This document shows, piece by piece, positions 1-21,126 of a stretch of DNA of 64,000 bases. The stretch is from Mastigias papua. Taxonomy: Eukaryota; Cnidaria; Scyphozoa; Rhizostomeae; Mastigiidae. The notes beneath the pieces are model-generated. The model saw nothing but the letters and a program-made list of their open reading frames with translations, did not search any database and was not told where the DNA came from. The position numbers and the translations under genes are program-made. The number at the start of each line of letters is the position of its first letter. The first letter of the stretch is position 1. Where the stretch lies: contig OZ025268.1 of NCBI GenBank assembly GCA_964019165.1, forward strand, positions 776,001 through 840,000, given 5' to 3'.

Positions 1-761
1 GTTTGCTAGACAATTTTAGCCCTAACCATGTTACGTTTACATTTTGTTATTCTTCAATAGCTGTTGTTACCTATGCGATGTAAATTGTACGTAGGCTATT
101 GCTAGAAATGAAAATCTGAAACCTGAGTCAGCAAGATCAAAACAGATTTCTTGTTGCGTACAAACTACGTACAGCAGGATTCCTTTTTTTATCAAACATT
201 ATATTATTTTTTAGACTGAACTGTGAATCTTTTGTGTGGGTCAATCCCCAACTGTCCTTACACTTGAGTTAGCTTGCACGATTTTTCCATACAGGGATAC
301 CATTGATTTCAACTCATAGGTGCCAATCAAGCAGCACACAGCTTTAGGGTTAAAGCAATGGAAGAGAAAAGCGCAGAGGGCTGTTATTTGTCAAGGGCAA
401 TCTTTTCGTGAAATTTATGGCATTGATTAAATGTAAACTGTAAGTTTAACTCTATTCTTTGTTACAATATTACCATAGGAATGTTGCGTACTGGTTAAGT
501 GACTATGAAATTCAGCTACACTTTCGATCATTGCTTTTCTAATCCTATGTTTCCCAAATGCAGGCCTATGCCATATATACTCTTCATCCAAGTTTGATCA
601 TTTTGTAACACAGTTCATTGACATGAGGTCCAAACTTGAAAAGAAATTAATGTGAAAGCGACTTTCATGGAGCGAAAATAGGAGACAAAAGTTATAAAAC
701 ACATTTTAAGTTTTGCCTTCAGACAGCTTGCATAGTTCCTGAAAATTTTGAAAGTACTTAC
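1..761. other. Non-coding flank, no gene recognised
   Basis: No open frame of note and no recognisable domain on either strand. The remaining exons of the GPCR that starts at 974 should lie to the left of its donor at 761. None could be recognised here, so they probably lie beyond the window edge. Confidence 0.4.
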
Positions 762-974
762 ATTTGTCATAAACATCACTTGGCCAACAGCATAAGGTAT
801 GCACGTGCATGAAATACCGATATCTGCAATTGCTAAATTGAACAAAAACAAATTAAGAGGCTTGCTCAACGAATGGTTCCAACAAATAACAACGAAAACC
901 AGTGAATTTCCGGCTATACTGCACATAGTTACAATCCCCATTAGTACTCCAACAATTATGTTAAAATAGGACAT
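762..974 (-). CDS. Class A (rhodopsin-like) GPCR, 5' coding exon only (partial)
   Basis: The exon encodes 71 residues from an ATG at 974. They form a first membrane helix with the AGNSLV signature (Asn1.50), a short basic loop, and a second helix reading NLAIAD (Asp2.50) followed by a proline. That is the N-terminal fold of a rhodopsin-family receptor, which senses an extracellular ligand at the plasma membrane. The open frame runs on to 615, but a good donor (GTAAGT on the minus strand, 761-756) follows codon 71, and the residues after it no longer look like a receptor. The exon is therefore cut at 762 in phase 0. The extracellular N-terminus is almost absent, so an upstream coding exon cannot be excluded. 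The ligand class cannot be told from two helices. Confidence 0.68.
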
Positions 975-2050
975 TTCTACAAGGATCTTTTGCTGTAGAT
1001 ATATGCAACGACTTGATTTCTGTTGCTTAGAGGTAGCACATGTTTTGTTGAATTGAACAATTATCTCTCAGTTTCATGACCCTTTTGTAACAATGAGTAA
1101 TTAAAGCAGTCCGTCCCAAGTGTTTACGGTTGAATCAAAGTCAGGTTCTATGCAATATTTTGAAGTGATGTAGCACTTTTTGCAGCTTTCAACAGGTAAA
1201 TGAATTAGTTTGCAAATGATTATTTCTTGTGATTAACCATGTGTATCAAATTCGTCATCAGACCCTGCGCAGCATTAGTCTGCTGCGCTGCACTCTGAAC
1301 TATAGGCTATTTCCCAATCTATAAACATTAGGCCATGTTACCTACTTAAACACAGTCACTTTCTATTATCTTCTACCAATATTTGTGCAAGTAGTGAACT
1401 TTGTGAAAGTAGTTATTTACTTAATCAGCCATTGACAACATTGGCCTTTTCTCTAGATCTATGTTCTTTAAATGCTAAATCACAGCAGAAGTCACGTTGA
1501 AACATGAATTTTAAAATCGACACAAGGATACTTAACAGTGTAGCCAATAAAGATAAGAAGTTGACATTTTTCTCTGGGTCATCTGAAGGAGCGTTCTCGT
1601 ATAAAAATTATATGTATTGATGAGAATGACTATGACAGTGAAAGCGCAGCTTGACGATAAACTTCCAAGACCTCGAATACGCAATGATAAATAAGATCTT
1701 GTTTTGTTACTGACTTGTTAGGCAAACTCAGAGATACATAAATATTACAATCATCATGTTGCAAAGATGTAGACAAAGCATATAATAATAGTCGATTAAT
1801 TTACTGTATTTAATGTTGGCCTTCAAATTTTGAATTCTGTAATTGTGGAACTACCAATACTTACATGCCAATAATGTGCTAGTGAATCTTTACATTTATT
1901 ACCAAATATCATAAGGTATTTGTCTTCGTTACGCTTCATGTAATTCTATAAAAAGCATGTTGCAAGTACTACATTGTCCATTTCTAATCTATTGATTTTA
2001 GTATTGAGGTCCGAATTGTATGCATAGATAATGTGTCGTTACCATAGTTA
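975..2050. other. Intergenic, nothing recognised
   Basis: AT-rich sequence without a convincing open frame, RNA gene or repeat. It may hold the promoter or 5' UTR of the GPCR on the minus strand. No specific element could be identified. Confidence 0.35.
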
Positions 2051-2718
2051 CATACCGTAAAAATTCGATTAAGCGCCCAGCACCTAATAAGCGCCCCCTT
2101 CGAATTAGCGCCCAGGTAAAACTCTTAAAATTCAATAAGCGCCCAGCACTTTTTAAGCGCCCCCTGCTAATAAGCACCCATCTTAAGAAACTGGGCGCTT
2201 GTTCGAAAACTGTCCCCAGAGATTGGGTGCTTATTCGAAATTTTGCCTTCGTTCAAGTGCTTCAATTATCTTGACAAAAGCCGGAGTGGCAATACATTTA
2301 TCATACCGATTGACCCAGAAAAATTAACATGGCTCAGACAAGACATAAAAAAACAAAATAATCACTCTCAAAAACAAGTTATAAAAGTTCAATCCCCAAG
2401 GGTCGTTTCCATTACTTTTGAAGAAGCATAAAAGTAAGCTAAAAGGTATAAACTGGAAATTTCCTATACAGTCCTTTTTTCTGTGTTTCAGTTCCAAGGT
2501 AGAAAATTTGATGATGATGTAAATATTGATCGATTTCAAAAATTTTATTTGTTTGTTTCGAGAAAGCAGTTAAAATCATAATCACTTTGTTTTTGATTTG
2601 TTTCATTGCAAGTGTTAGAAAAATTATTAAGCACCCAGCACTTAACAAGCGCCCACTTTGAATAAGCGCCCAGGTAAAAAAACTCAAAAATCAAATAAGC
2701 GCCCATTTTTACGGTATG
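2051..2718. mobile_element. Non-autonomous DNA transposon with CATACCGTAAAAAT termini
   Basis: The left end begins CATACCGTAAAAAT and the right end is its exact reverse complement, ATTTTTACGGTATG, 668 bp apart. Inside each end lie several copies of the word AAGCGCCC and close variants: at least six between 2090 and 2180 and four between 2625 and 2710. A run of about 80 bp from the left end is repeated directly near the right end. Such clustered subterminal words are typical of transposase binding sites. A 62-codon open frame at 2243-2431 resembles nothing I recognise, so the element is probably non-autonomous. Superfamily not assigned. Confidence 0.62.
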
Positions 2719-3774
2719 CTGGTATTGTATACAATAAAGACCATTTCAGTTATGAAGGTAATGGAATCAAATAGTCCCTAAAACTGATCCTTGAGGTAAT
2801 CCTTTTGTAGCATCTTTACTACTACCATATGAGTTAGATACTTATTTTGACTCTTTGTTTCCTCTTTAATAAATAGCTTTTGACTAGCTTGAGAGCATCC
2901 CAACTGAGAACAAAAGTAGCTAGTTTTGCAACTAAAAGATCGCTATGTATGCAATCGAATGCTTTAGAAGGTCTATCAGGGTTGCTCCAGCTAGTCCCTT
3001 ATTGTCAAGACTTGCTTTATATTTTTCTAAAAAATAAAAAAAAATATACTCCGTTTTATATCCGTTTTGAAAGCCACCCAAAATTGTAGACAGAAAAAAG
3101 TACCAAATGTTGTTTATAAAGTATCTTGCTAAGATATATTCAGGTTTGTTAAGTACTCTGCAAAAGCTACGGATAATGTATCAATTGGTAATATCAACAA
3201 AATAGCCATTCAAAATTCCCACAACTTTCGTATCATCTGATTCAACAATATTGTTCTCGAGAAGAGCAATACTAGCACGTCCATTAATTTTTTTCAACAA
3301 AAAGGGGCTTTACTGTTTTCGAAAACTTTTGGTGCTGCTAACAACTTTTGGGTCTAGTCGATTGAAATACGATCCGTTGTTTTGATGGGGTCAAAAGCAG
3401 TCCGGTTCTCATTTGTCCTATTTTTGTTAACCCTATTCTTTAGTCTAGTACGCTTCATGTTCCTTTTCTAAGTTCTTTGGTCATAAAAGGGTAATTTTTG
3501 TCAGAAATAGAGGCCAGCTCTTCCTGAGGTTCCGCTCTAAAAACTGAGTTTTTAAATTGTTTTTAGTCCCTGTACTTTATAATTCTAGGGCCTCTTGTAA
3601 GAAAACTTCCTTTCAAAGCAGTGCTTATCGCAACATGGAAGTCCAACAGCCCAGTTTCGATGGTACAGTGCTTCCTCGATTATCCAGCCGAAACTAGATA
3701 CAATTTTTTTAAAGGGAACCGGATAATCCAAAAAGGCTGGCTAAGCAAAATTGCTCTTTTCGATATTCTCTTTG
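2719..3774. other. Intergenic, nothing recognised
   Basis: No supported gene. Short open frames at 2880-3089 and 3621-3857 have no recognisable similarity. The second runs into the palindromic element that follows. Confidence 0.35.
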
Positions 3775-4065
3775 GCTTTCCATTTACACTGAAACGTTTT
3801 CCTGACCGGCATCAAATGAAAGCGATGTTGAAAAAGGAGCGATCTGAAAACCTATGAATCGTTTCAGTGTAAACTCTCGAAAACGGAACAGTTTCATGCC
3901 GGATTGGAAGCGAGACCGATTATTTTAGGAGACTGATTGGCCTCCCTTCCATCCCGGCATGAAACTACAGTATTCCGTTTTTGAGCGTTTACACTGAAAC
4001 AACTTATACCATTTTCAAACTCGTTTTCACTTGATGCCGGTAAGGAAAACGTTTCCGTATGAACG
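3775..4065. mobile_element. Foldback (palindromic) MITE
   Basis: The sequence is close to its own reverse complement around a centre near 3930. GAAACGTTTTCCTGACCGGC at about 3790 is mirrored at about 4035-4060 with one mismatch, and the adjoining GCATCAAATGAAA also matches apart from single changes. A second arm pair starts GTTTCAGTGTAAAC at about 3858 and is mirrored at 3988-4001, with the words CGGAA and TTTCATGCCGG continuing the match on both sides. No coding capacity is seen. A foldback structure of about 290 bp fits a miniature inverted-repeat element. Confidence 0.6.
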
Positions 4066-5362
4066 GAAGGCCAAAACTGAATTACTCCATACCGGTTTCC
4101 CCCCGTTTTCGAACGAAAACGGCATAGCGTAAACGAAAAGTTTTGTGTATCAATGTTTAGATTAGAGAGCCGTGTTATGCATCTTTGTGTAGAGGTTGAA
4201 ATTATAGGAAAATGTATTGCGCCTAAACACTTAGGAGATTAAAGAGGTAACTCTAGAGCAGCAAAGGGAATGCTTTGTAAACGGTGCTAAAAGACAGATA
4301 ATGTATATTCAAAAGGGAAGCGTAAAGACAGTGTAGAGAGAACAAAGGAAAGACAAAGAATATTGGCATAATAAAACCATGGGAATAGAAGAATGTTGGG
4401 CATTGAGATCAGGCCTATAGCTTTGAATGAGGAAGCTTTCATGAGTGACAAAGTGAACGGAAACGTAAGTACTGCTACGTATATCAAAATTCTCAAAGGG
4501 AGCAACATATACAATCTGATAAACGTGATCCCTAATGGATGATGCATACGCCCACTTGAGAATGACTAGCAGTAAACAATTGACAAATTCCAGAAAAACA
4601 ACTAAGTGTAAACATTTTCCAAAATGATGTTTACCATCAGTATAACCAGAGTAAAAATGCAATGAAATTTACACAAATGATACTTTAGACACTGAAAACC
4701 AATTAACACTTTCTTGAACTAAAAGGACTTCATGTATTTATATTTATTGCAATCAACTATAGCCAGCTTGGATAAAAATTCCAACATATCCGATAGCAAT
4801 AAATAGTTCTTTCATGTTTCTAAAGTCAACACTAATATTAAATCATATTTGACTACTACATCGTGAAGATAAGGAAAAGTTAACTGATCCCAAGAAGGAC
4901 AGGAACAGTTCTGCTTAAAAAGGAGATGTTGGTCAGGGCCCATCAAACAAATATATTATTTTATGACTGATAGTGGCAGCCAGCTTGCCATTCCCCTTAC
5001 AATTGCACTTTCTTTGGGGGGATTTCCTCAGGTTGGGGGCTGTGGAAACTAGCATCACACGTAAGGTTGACTACATATTACAATAAGTGTCAAGACAATG
5101 GAGAAGAGAAAACACTTTGCATCTAGAAATCAATATCTTAAAAAAATCCTGTCAAATGAAAATTCGGACTATTTTACAAATACATAAGACTTTAAAAGTT
5201 TGAAAATTAAATAAATATTAACCTTTAATTACAGATATTTGCTTCATCTAACACCAAGAAAGACTTGTTGTCATACAGAATTGGTTTGGGGATGACAGCA
5301 TCTCAAACACACATTTTTTACATTACCTTAATAGAAATCTGCAAGAAATGTTCTTTATCTAC
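4066..5362. other. Intergenic, nothing firm
   Basis: Two overlapping minus-strand open frames (4287-4547 and 4309-4662, up to 117 codons) are hydrophobic in places but resemble no known family and lack splice or similarity support. The stretch next to 5362 should contain the 3' UTR of the Fic gene. Confidence 0.3.
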
Positions 5363-6337
5363 TTATATCTCTGATATGTCAACATGCAACCGTTCAAAAA
5401 ATGTCTTCCAAGCATACCAGTTGCATTCAGCAATCATGGCAGCTAAGAGGCGAGGTTGCTTTGTGGCAGATTTTCTTGTCTCCACTATGGCATCCAAATA
5501 GGCATCCTTGGTAGTTATATCACTCCACAGGTTATAAACAGAGGATGGAAATGGTGTTGCAAAAGATAGTGCATAACTGACAAGTAATCGACATAATCGT
5601 CCGTTTCCATCTGCAAATGGGTGCACATCTAGCATCTGAAATAGCAAATATGCTGCGATTTTGAATAAGTCTGTAAGAGATTCTTGTCTAGATTCTTCCC
5701 AGTTTCTAATGCAGGACTCCACTAGTGAATTATATCGGTCTAATACAGTTTGTACAGATTGTTCTAGTGTCAGGCCACTCATAGGCTTGTATTCATGGCG
5801 CTCACCTTTATATTCCGTAATTCGAATAGATTGACTATATTCTCCGGGTTTCGTGTTTCCCTGCTTGTTAATTCCTTGCAAGAGTAATTCATGTACTGAT
5901 TTCAATATTTCTTCATCTAATAATGGAGTGTCTTCTTTTGTATTCTGCTGAATCTGCTGAAATCCTTTCAACTTTTGAAATGCATGAAATAGATTCAACA
6001 CTTCCTGTTCACTCTTTGATATGGTTTTCTTGAGCGTTGGGTACTGAGTTTTAATCAGATTAGCAGTGTCATCAAATGCATCTAGTCCGTGCTCTTCTTC
6101 CAGGTTAACATGATGATAAAACTCTAGTTCCATGAATAACACAGCTTTCTTGATATTTTCAGGTTCTAAAGTTTGCTTGACAGAGTCCCACTTTTTATGA
6201 AATTTTGCTATTTCACTGATCATTTCATTGACTGGTTTCAGGTTGGCGCTCACGTCGCGCCAAGGTGGATAGTCAATAAGTTCATACCTGATTACATCAT
6301 CTATATCACTTTTCCTCTTCTGTCCAGCAATACTCAT
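5363..6337 (-). CDS. Fic-domain protein, probable AMP-transferase, intronless
   Basis: This is a 324-residue single-exon gene. Residues 239-247 read HPFADGNGR, the complete Fic active-site motif HPFxDGNGR, with the catalytic His at 239. Fic enzymes transfer a nucleotide, usually AMP, from a triphosphate to a hydroxyl side chain of a target protein. Helices before the motif (from about residue 95) and after it complete the fold, and the N-terminus is basic (KRK, residues 8-10). I see no TPR repeats, membrane helix or signal peptide, so this is not the ER enzyme FICD/HYPE. I could not find a clear inhibitory (S/T)xxxE(G/N) helix. The frame is open upstream to 6385 but without an ATG. The first in-frame ATG is at 6337, and short upstream ORFs begin at 6450 and 6395. 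The gene lies head to head with OXSM. The substrate is unknown. Confidence 0.82.
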   Translation of the reverse strand: MSIAGQKRKSDIDDVIRYELIDYPPWRDVSANLKPVNEMISEIAKFHKKWDSVKQTLEPENIKKAVLFMELEFYHHVNLEEEHGLDAFDDTANLIKTQYPTLKKTISKSEQEVLNLFHAFQKLKGFQQIQQNTKEDTPLLDEEILKSVHELLLQGINKQGNTKPGEYSQSIRITEYKGERHEYKPMSGLTLEQSVQTVLDRYNSLVESCIRNWEESRQESLTDLFKIAAYLLFQMLDVHPFADGNGRLCRLLVSYALSFATPFPSSVYNLWSDITTKDAYLDAIVETRKSATKQPRLLAAMIAECNWYAWKTFFERLHVDISEI

Positions 6338-6381
6338 CTTTCTTTTTATGGCTTCACGACGTCGCTGACTGTTTTTTAGCT

Positions 6382-6450
6382 TCAACGACGGACATTCGGA
6401 CTAGTTTCCCACCAACTGAAACGGGATTCCTTCACTGTTTCTTGCATCAT
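6382..6450 (-). promoter_or_regulatory. Upstream ORF in the Fic 5' leader
   Basis: An ATG at 6450 opens a 22-codon frame that closes with TGA at 6384-6382, in a different frame from the Fic protein. A second ATG at 6395 opens another short out-of-frame ORF. If transcription starts in the divergent promoter, both precede the Fic start at 6337 and could reduce its translation. An alternative is that an upstream intron removes them. Confidence 0.35.
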
Positions 6451-6494
6451 TTCAAAGTATTTGTTGTCATCCTGCGCAGCATAGTGCTCAAATC

Positions 6495-6632
6495 TTGATT
6501 GGCTACTAGCGCGATCCCCAGGTGGGGAATTCTCTGAGTTGTTTGTAAGTTCTTTCGCTCATAGCCACTGATCAGCTGTGGTGCTAACTCTGAGAACTCC
6601 CCCACCTGGGGATCGCGCTGCCAGCCAATCAA
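6495..6632. promoter_or_regulatory. Inverted repeat with mirrored CCAAT boxes: likely bidirectional promoter
   Basis: The left arm (6495-6540) and right arm (6586-6632) are reverse complements over about 45 bp with few mismatches, separated by a 45 bp spacer. Both arms share TTGATTGGCT, the GC-rich core AGCGCGATCCCCAGGTGGGG and a CTC-GAGTT end. Each outer tip therefore carries an ATTGG/CCAAT box, pointing away from the centre. The repeat sits in the 400 bp between the Fic ATG (6337, minus) and the OXSM ATG (6741, plus). A palindromic promoter driving both genes is the simplest reading. A small foldback transposon is the alternative. Confidence 0.55.
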
Positions 6633-6740
6633 AACGTATCTACTGATGCTGCGCATTTGTCAAAGTTTCAACCTCGAGTTGAAATTGAGTTTGGTACTGG
6701 CAATTATTTAGTACTAGCAGTAATACCACAACTAACTGGC

Positions 6741-17992
<11,252 letters not shown>

Positions 17993-18042
17993 GTCACCTT
18001 TTCATGAGTTTGTTTGTACAGTGTATCAAAGTTTACTTAATT

Positions 18043-18074
<32 letters not shown>

Positions 18075-19887
18075 TTGGCATACTTGCAAAAAACAAGAGC
18101 TCTTGGTCATGAGTATGAATAGATTCTCATTGAAACATCTAGCAATGTCTGCATGAATGTTACGTCAACAGAACTGCCTTTTCGAGGGACATACAATGTA
18201 TCCTCATACTTCCTAGATATAGGACGCTTGCAGGTTAGTAGACCTATGGTATGTTCTTTTATTAGTTGATTAATAATAAGCAAATGAAAAGTAAATATTT
18301 CACTTGGAAATAATCTGACCCCCAGGCCACCTAGCTCTTCAGGCCTTACAACTTAATGTATCTGATGAAGTGTTTTAAAACAATTAATGCTAGTTAAGTT
18401 ACTATCGTCTAATGATATTTGAAAGTGAATTTTTCTCCATTCATCACTTTATTGTATTCAAAAACAGACAGCGTTCGCAATATCTACCTATTAGATTCAT
18501 CACCAAGTCAGATTCATGGAATTTAGATTTAGCATCGATCCATTCAGGATAGCTTGTTAGTCCCTCAGAAAACTTAATAGTTAAGGACGTCTCTTCTAAC
18601 CGATCCGTGTTGTCTTTTCTTAAGTCATTCGTAGATTAGTACCCTTTGAGGGTGCCTCTGCAAATCTTTTGGGTGATTTGAAATGTTTTTGTAAATCGTC
18701 TGTATTACTCTGTCTGCAATGGATCTTGGCTTGTTTTTTACTATTAATGGCAATTGTCTTGTCTCCTCTTACTTCGTATAGTATTTTATTTATTATTCCC
18801 ACTAACGTCCATGTACTACCTTATAGCATTGTCGCAGATGTGGTCAAATACAAACAACGATTAATTCTGTTATTTGAACGTCAAGTGGTGATTAGATCTT
18901 TAAGTCAAACAGCTTGAAATCAAATCAAAATAGCTTACATTGATATTTCATTTCATTTTTTTGGAAAATTCATTAAGGTTGCTGACTGCCGAAGGTTTTA
19001 AATTGAGCAATGTTCTAGGGAAGCTTATCAGTCGAAAAAGTGATAAAATTTCCTTTGACAGAGAGGCGAAACCGACTTTGGACAGCCTTTCCAGATAAGT
19101 ATACTTATGACAAGATTTCCTTAGATATACTAAGCGTAGAAATTTCATCTTCTGTTCAGTTCTTCTTAATACATCTTTTTATTATTAATGCCGTTTAGTT
19201 CGTTTGGATATACCACTCACTAATGTACGTAGAAGATGAAAGAGTACTACAGCTGGAGTTTTGTTCTCAAATTTTACTACCATGGCAACATAAAGGCGCA
19301 GTTTCTTATTAATCAACTTAGAAATTCAGATAAATAATGCACTGCTGATGGATTTCAATCTTACTAAGAGAACTGAAACCGCCGAAGCCAAACTTATTGT
19401 ATTTGCTCCGTTGTATCTTCTCCTTCAAGTGAGATGACTGTCAGATTGGTTGCAAAATATTCTACGATTGAGGTATTGCTCTGTTCCTTTGCACATTTCG
19501 ACATATTTTGTACTGTGTTCTCTGTCCAATCTCTGGCTTTATCAAAGTAATACGCTCTGATAACCTCCATTGCGCATACTCAATTCGGCAATTTATAGGT
19601 AATTCGGATATTTCGTACAGTCTCAAATGATTCTTTCGGCTATGTATTGTTGGATGAGTCACGTGAACAAGTAAAGCGTTTAGTTTTGAAAACATGGCGA
19701 AATCTTGCGGATAAATTGAACTTAGACGAGCTTCATCTTCTTAATTCTTGAGAGTTAGCATGGCAGTTTAAATAATTCAGATCTGGAGACTTCTCGTTAC
19801 AAGTAGTACTGTTCATCCAGTGAGTGTGTTCTTCAACAAGAGAAAAACATCATATAGGAACATATTTACATACATTCACTATAAGAC
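17993..19887. other. Intergenic between OXSM and the filamin-repeat gene
   Basis: Contains the OXSM 3' UTR, a short TA run at 18049-18074 and the probable promoter of the next gene. Open frames at 18669-18917, 18948-19148 and 19462-19695 show no recognisable domain. Confidence 0.35.
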
Positions 19888-21126
19888 ATGTTGCAAAATG
19901 CTATACTTGCTGGTGGGACATGGCCACGTGCTAGGCCGAATCAAAACAACGTGAATAAGCCTTCAAATCGCTGGAACATCCCAACATGTTTAAAGAGGTC
20001 AAGCAGAAATCACACCAACAACCAAACAGTTGCCGTCAATGAGTTGGGAGTAGATTTGAAATATGACAAAGAAGCCCACTACTATCCTGGCATCGAGGCA
20101 CCACAATTAACGTACGACTTATTATCTTCGGGACCATCAAGTAGCCAGTCGAGTGAACGCGAGGCTCTTTGCTCTGAAGAATGCCTCGGCGTTTCGTTCG
20201 ATTCATGTACATCATTTGGTGACATATTTGAGTCATTTGACACTGTATCTGATGTATCCAGTCTTTCTCTGTACACTAATGCGGATAGAGTAGAAAAATG
20301 TCTGGCAGATTTGAAACCTCGTAAAATATCTGTTGATTCTGCAATGGATGGTTACGGAAGGAAATACAGCACTGACTCACAAAATTGTGTTTTTGATTAT
20401 AACTTCGGCAATGGCTCGTTGCGTGGCAGTTTTAGCAATGTATCACTATGTGCCATTGATACGTCATGGACCTATGGAATAAGAGACTTGCGTTCAGAAA
20501 CAAATTTGCAGAAGCTGAAAGAACATATTATGTCTGGCCAACAGTACAAAGACGAGAATGCAAATCATCTACAAGTCAAAGAGCGCAAACTCTGTAATCG
20601 TCTCAGCCGGAGTGAATCAGATTTACGTGAAATAAATCGGGATATATTGATACCCCTTAATGCTGGTCAAATAATTTATCAAAAGGGCTTGCCACCAAGG
20701 CAGCCTCGTCCACGATTTAAGGTCTTCTCCAGCAAAGAAGAAATAGAATCTAACTTCGAGGCTATGTCTTTGGATTATTACGAGTCATTGTGCTATTTAA
20801 GAAGAAAAGACATAGAGTCTTGTAGGGTGACTGGTGCCGGTGTGAAGAATGGAACGGTTGGGAAGAGGGTGACATTTTACATTTTCACCGAAAAAGACAA
20901 AGGAGATAGTTTGAAAATTTACATCAAAGGCCCAAGACTGATACCACCAGAATACTCAGTTACAACATTAACCGACTGTTTTTATAGTGTATCCTATTTT
21001 CCTGACAGAGTTGGGTGGTATCGCATTAGTGTGTTATGGCGTGGAAAACACGTCTCAGGCAGTCCTTTTCATGTACTAATGTTGTTACCTAAGAAGAAAA
21101 TCTGGTTTCAAATGAACGAGTTGTGA
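19888..21126 (+). CDS. Intronless protein with one C-terminal filamin-type (ABP280) repeat
   Basis: A 412-residue open frame. Residues of about 305-402 form a filamin immunoglobulin-like repeat: it opens SCRVTGAGVKNGTVGK, has the paired YSVSYFPDRVGWYRISV strand, and closes GKHVSGSPFHV, all at the family's usual places. Such repeats bind partner proteins or actin-associated factors. The first 300 residues are polar, rich in Ser and Asp, with no known domain. They hold basic-Ser motifs (PRKIS near residue 149, RLSRSESD near 246) that look like kinase sites, which is inference. It lacks the actin-binding calponin-homology pair of true filamins and the RING/B-box of TRIM proteins. The single-exon structure contrasts with its intron-rich neighbours and could reflect retroposition. 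The start is the first ATG. Confidence 0.72.
   Translation: MLQNAILAGGTWPRARPNQNNVNKPSNRWNIPTCLKRSSRNHTNNQTVAVNELGVDLKYDKEAHYYPGIEAPQLTYDLLSSGPSSSQSSEREALCSEECLGVSFDSCTSFGDIFESFDTVSDVSSLSLYTNADRVEKCLADLKPRKISVDSAMDGYGRKYSTDSQNCVFDYNFGNGSLRGSFSNVSLCAIDTSWTYGIRDLRSETNLQKLKEHIMSGQQYKDENANHLQVKERKLCNRLSRSESDLREINRDILIPLNAGQIIYQKGLPPRQPRPRFKVFSSKEEIESNFEAMSLDYYESLCYLRRKDIESCRVTGAGVKNGTVGKRVTFYIFTEKDKGDSLKIYIKGPRLIPPEYSVTTLTDCFYSVSYFPDRVGWYRISVLWRGKHVSGSPFHVLMLLPKKKIWFQMNEL

Noticed and set aside
4287..4662. Possible membrane protein on the minus strand
   Set aside because: Hydrophobic stretches only; no family match, no splice signals, and an overlapping frame is equally long.
18344..18400. Sixth CTGATGAAG occurrence as a hammerhead-like motif
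   Set aside because: No GAAA block at the right distance and no stem.
20036..20276. Minus-strand frames opposite the filamin-repeat gene
   Set aside because: Shadows of the real plus-strand frame, with no domain.
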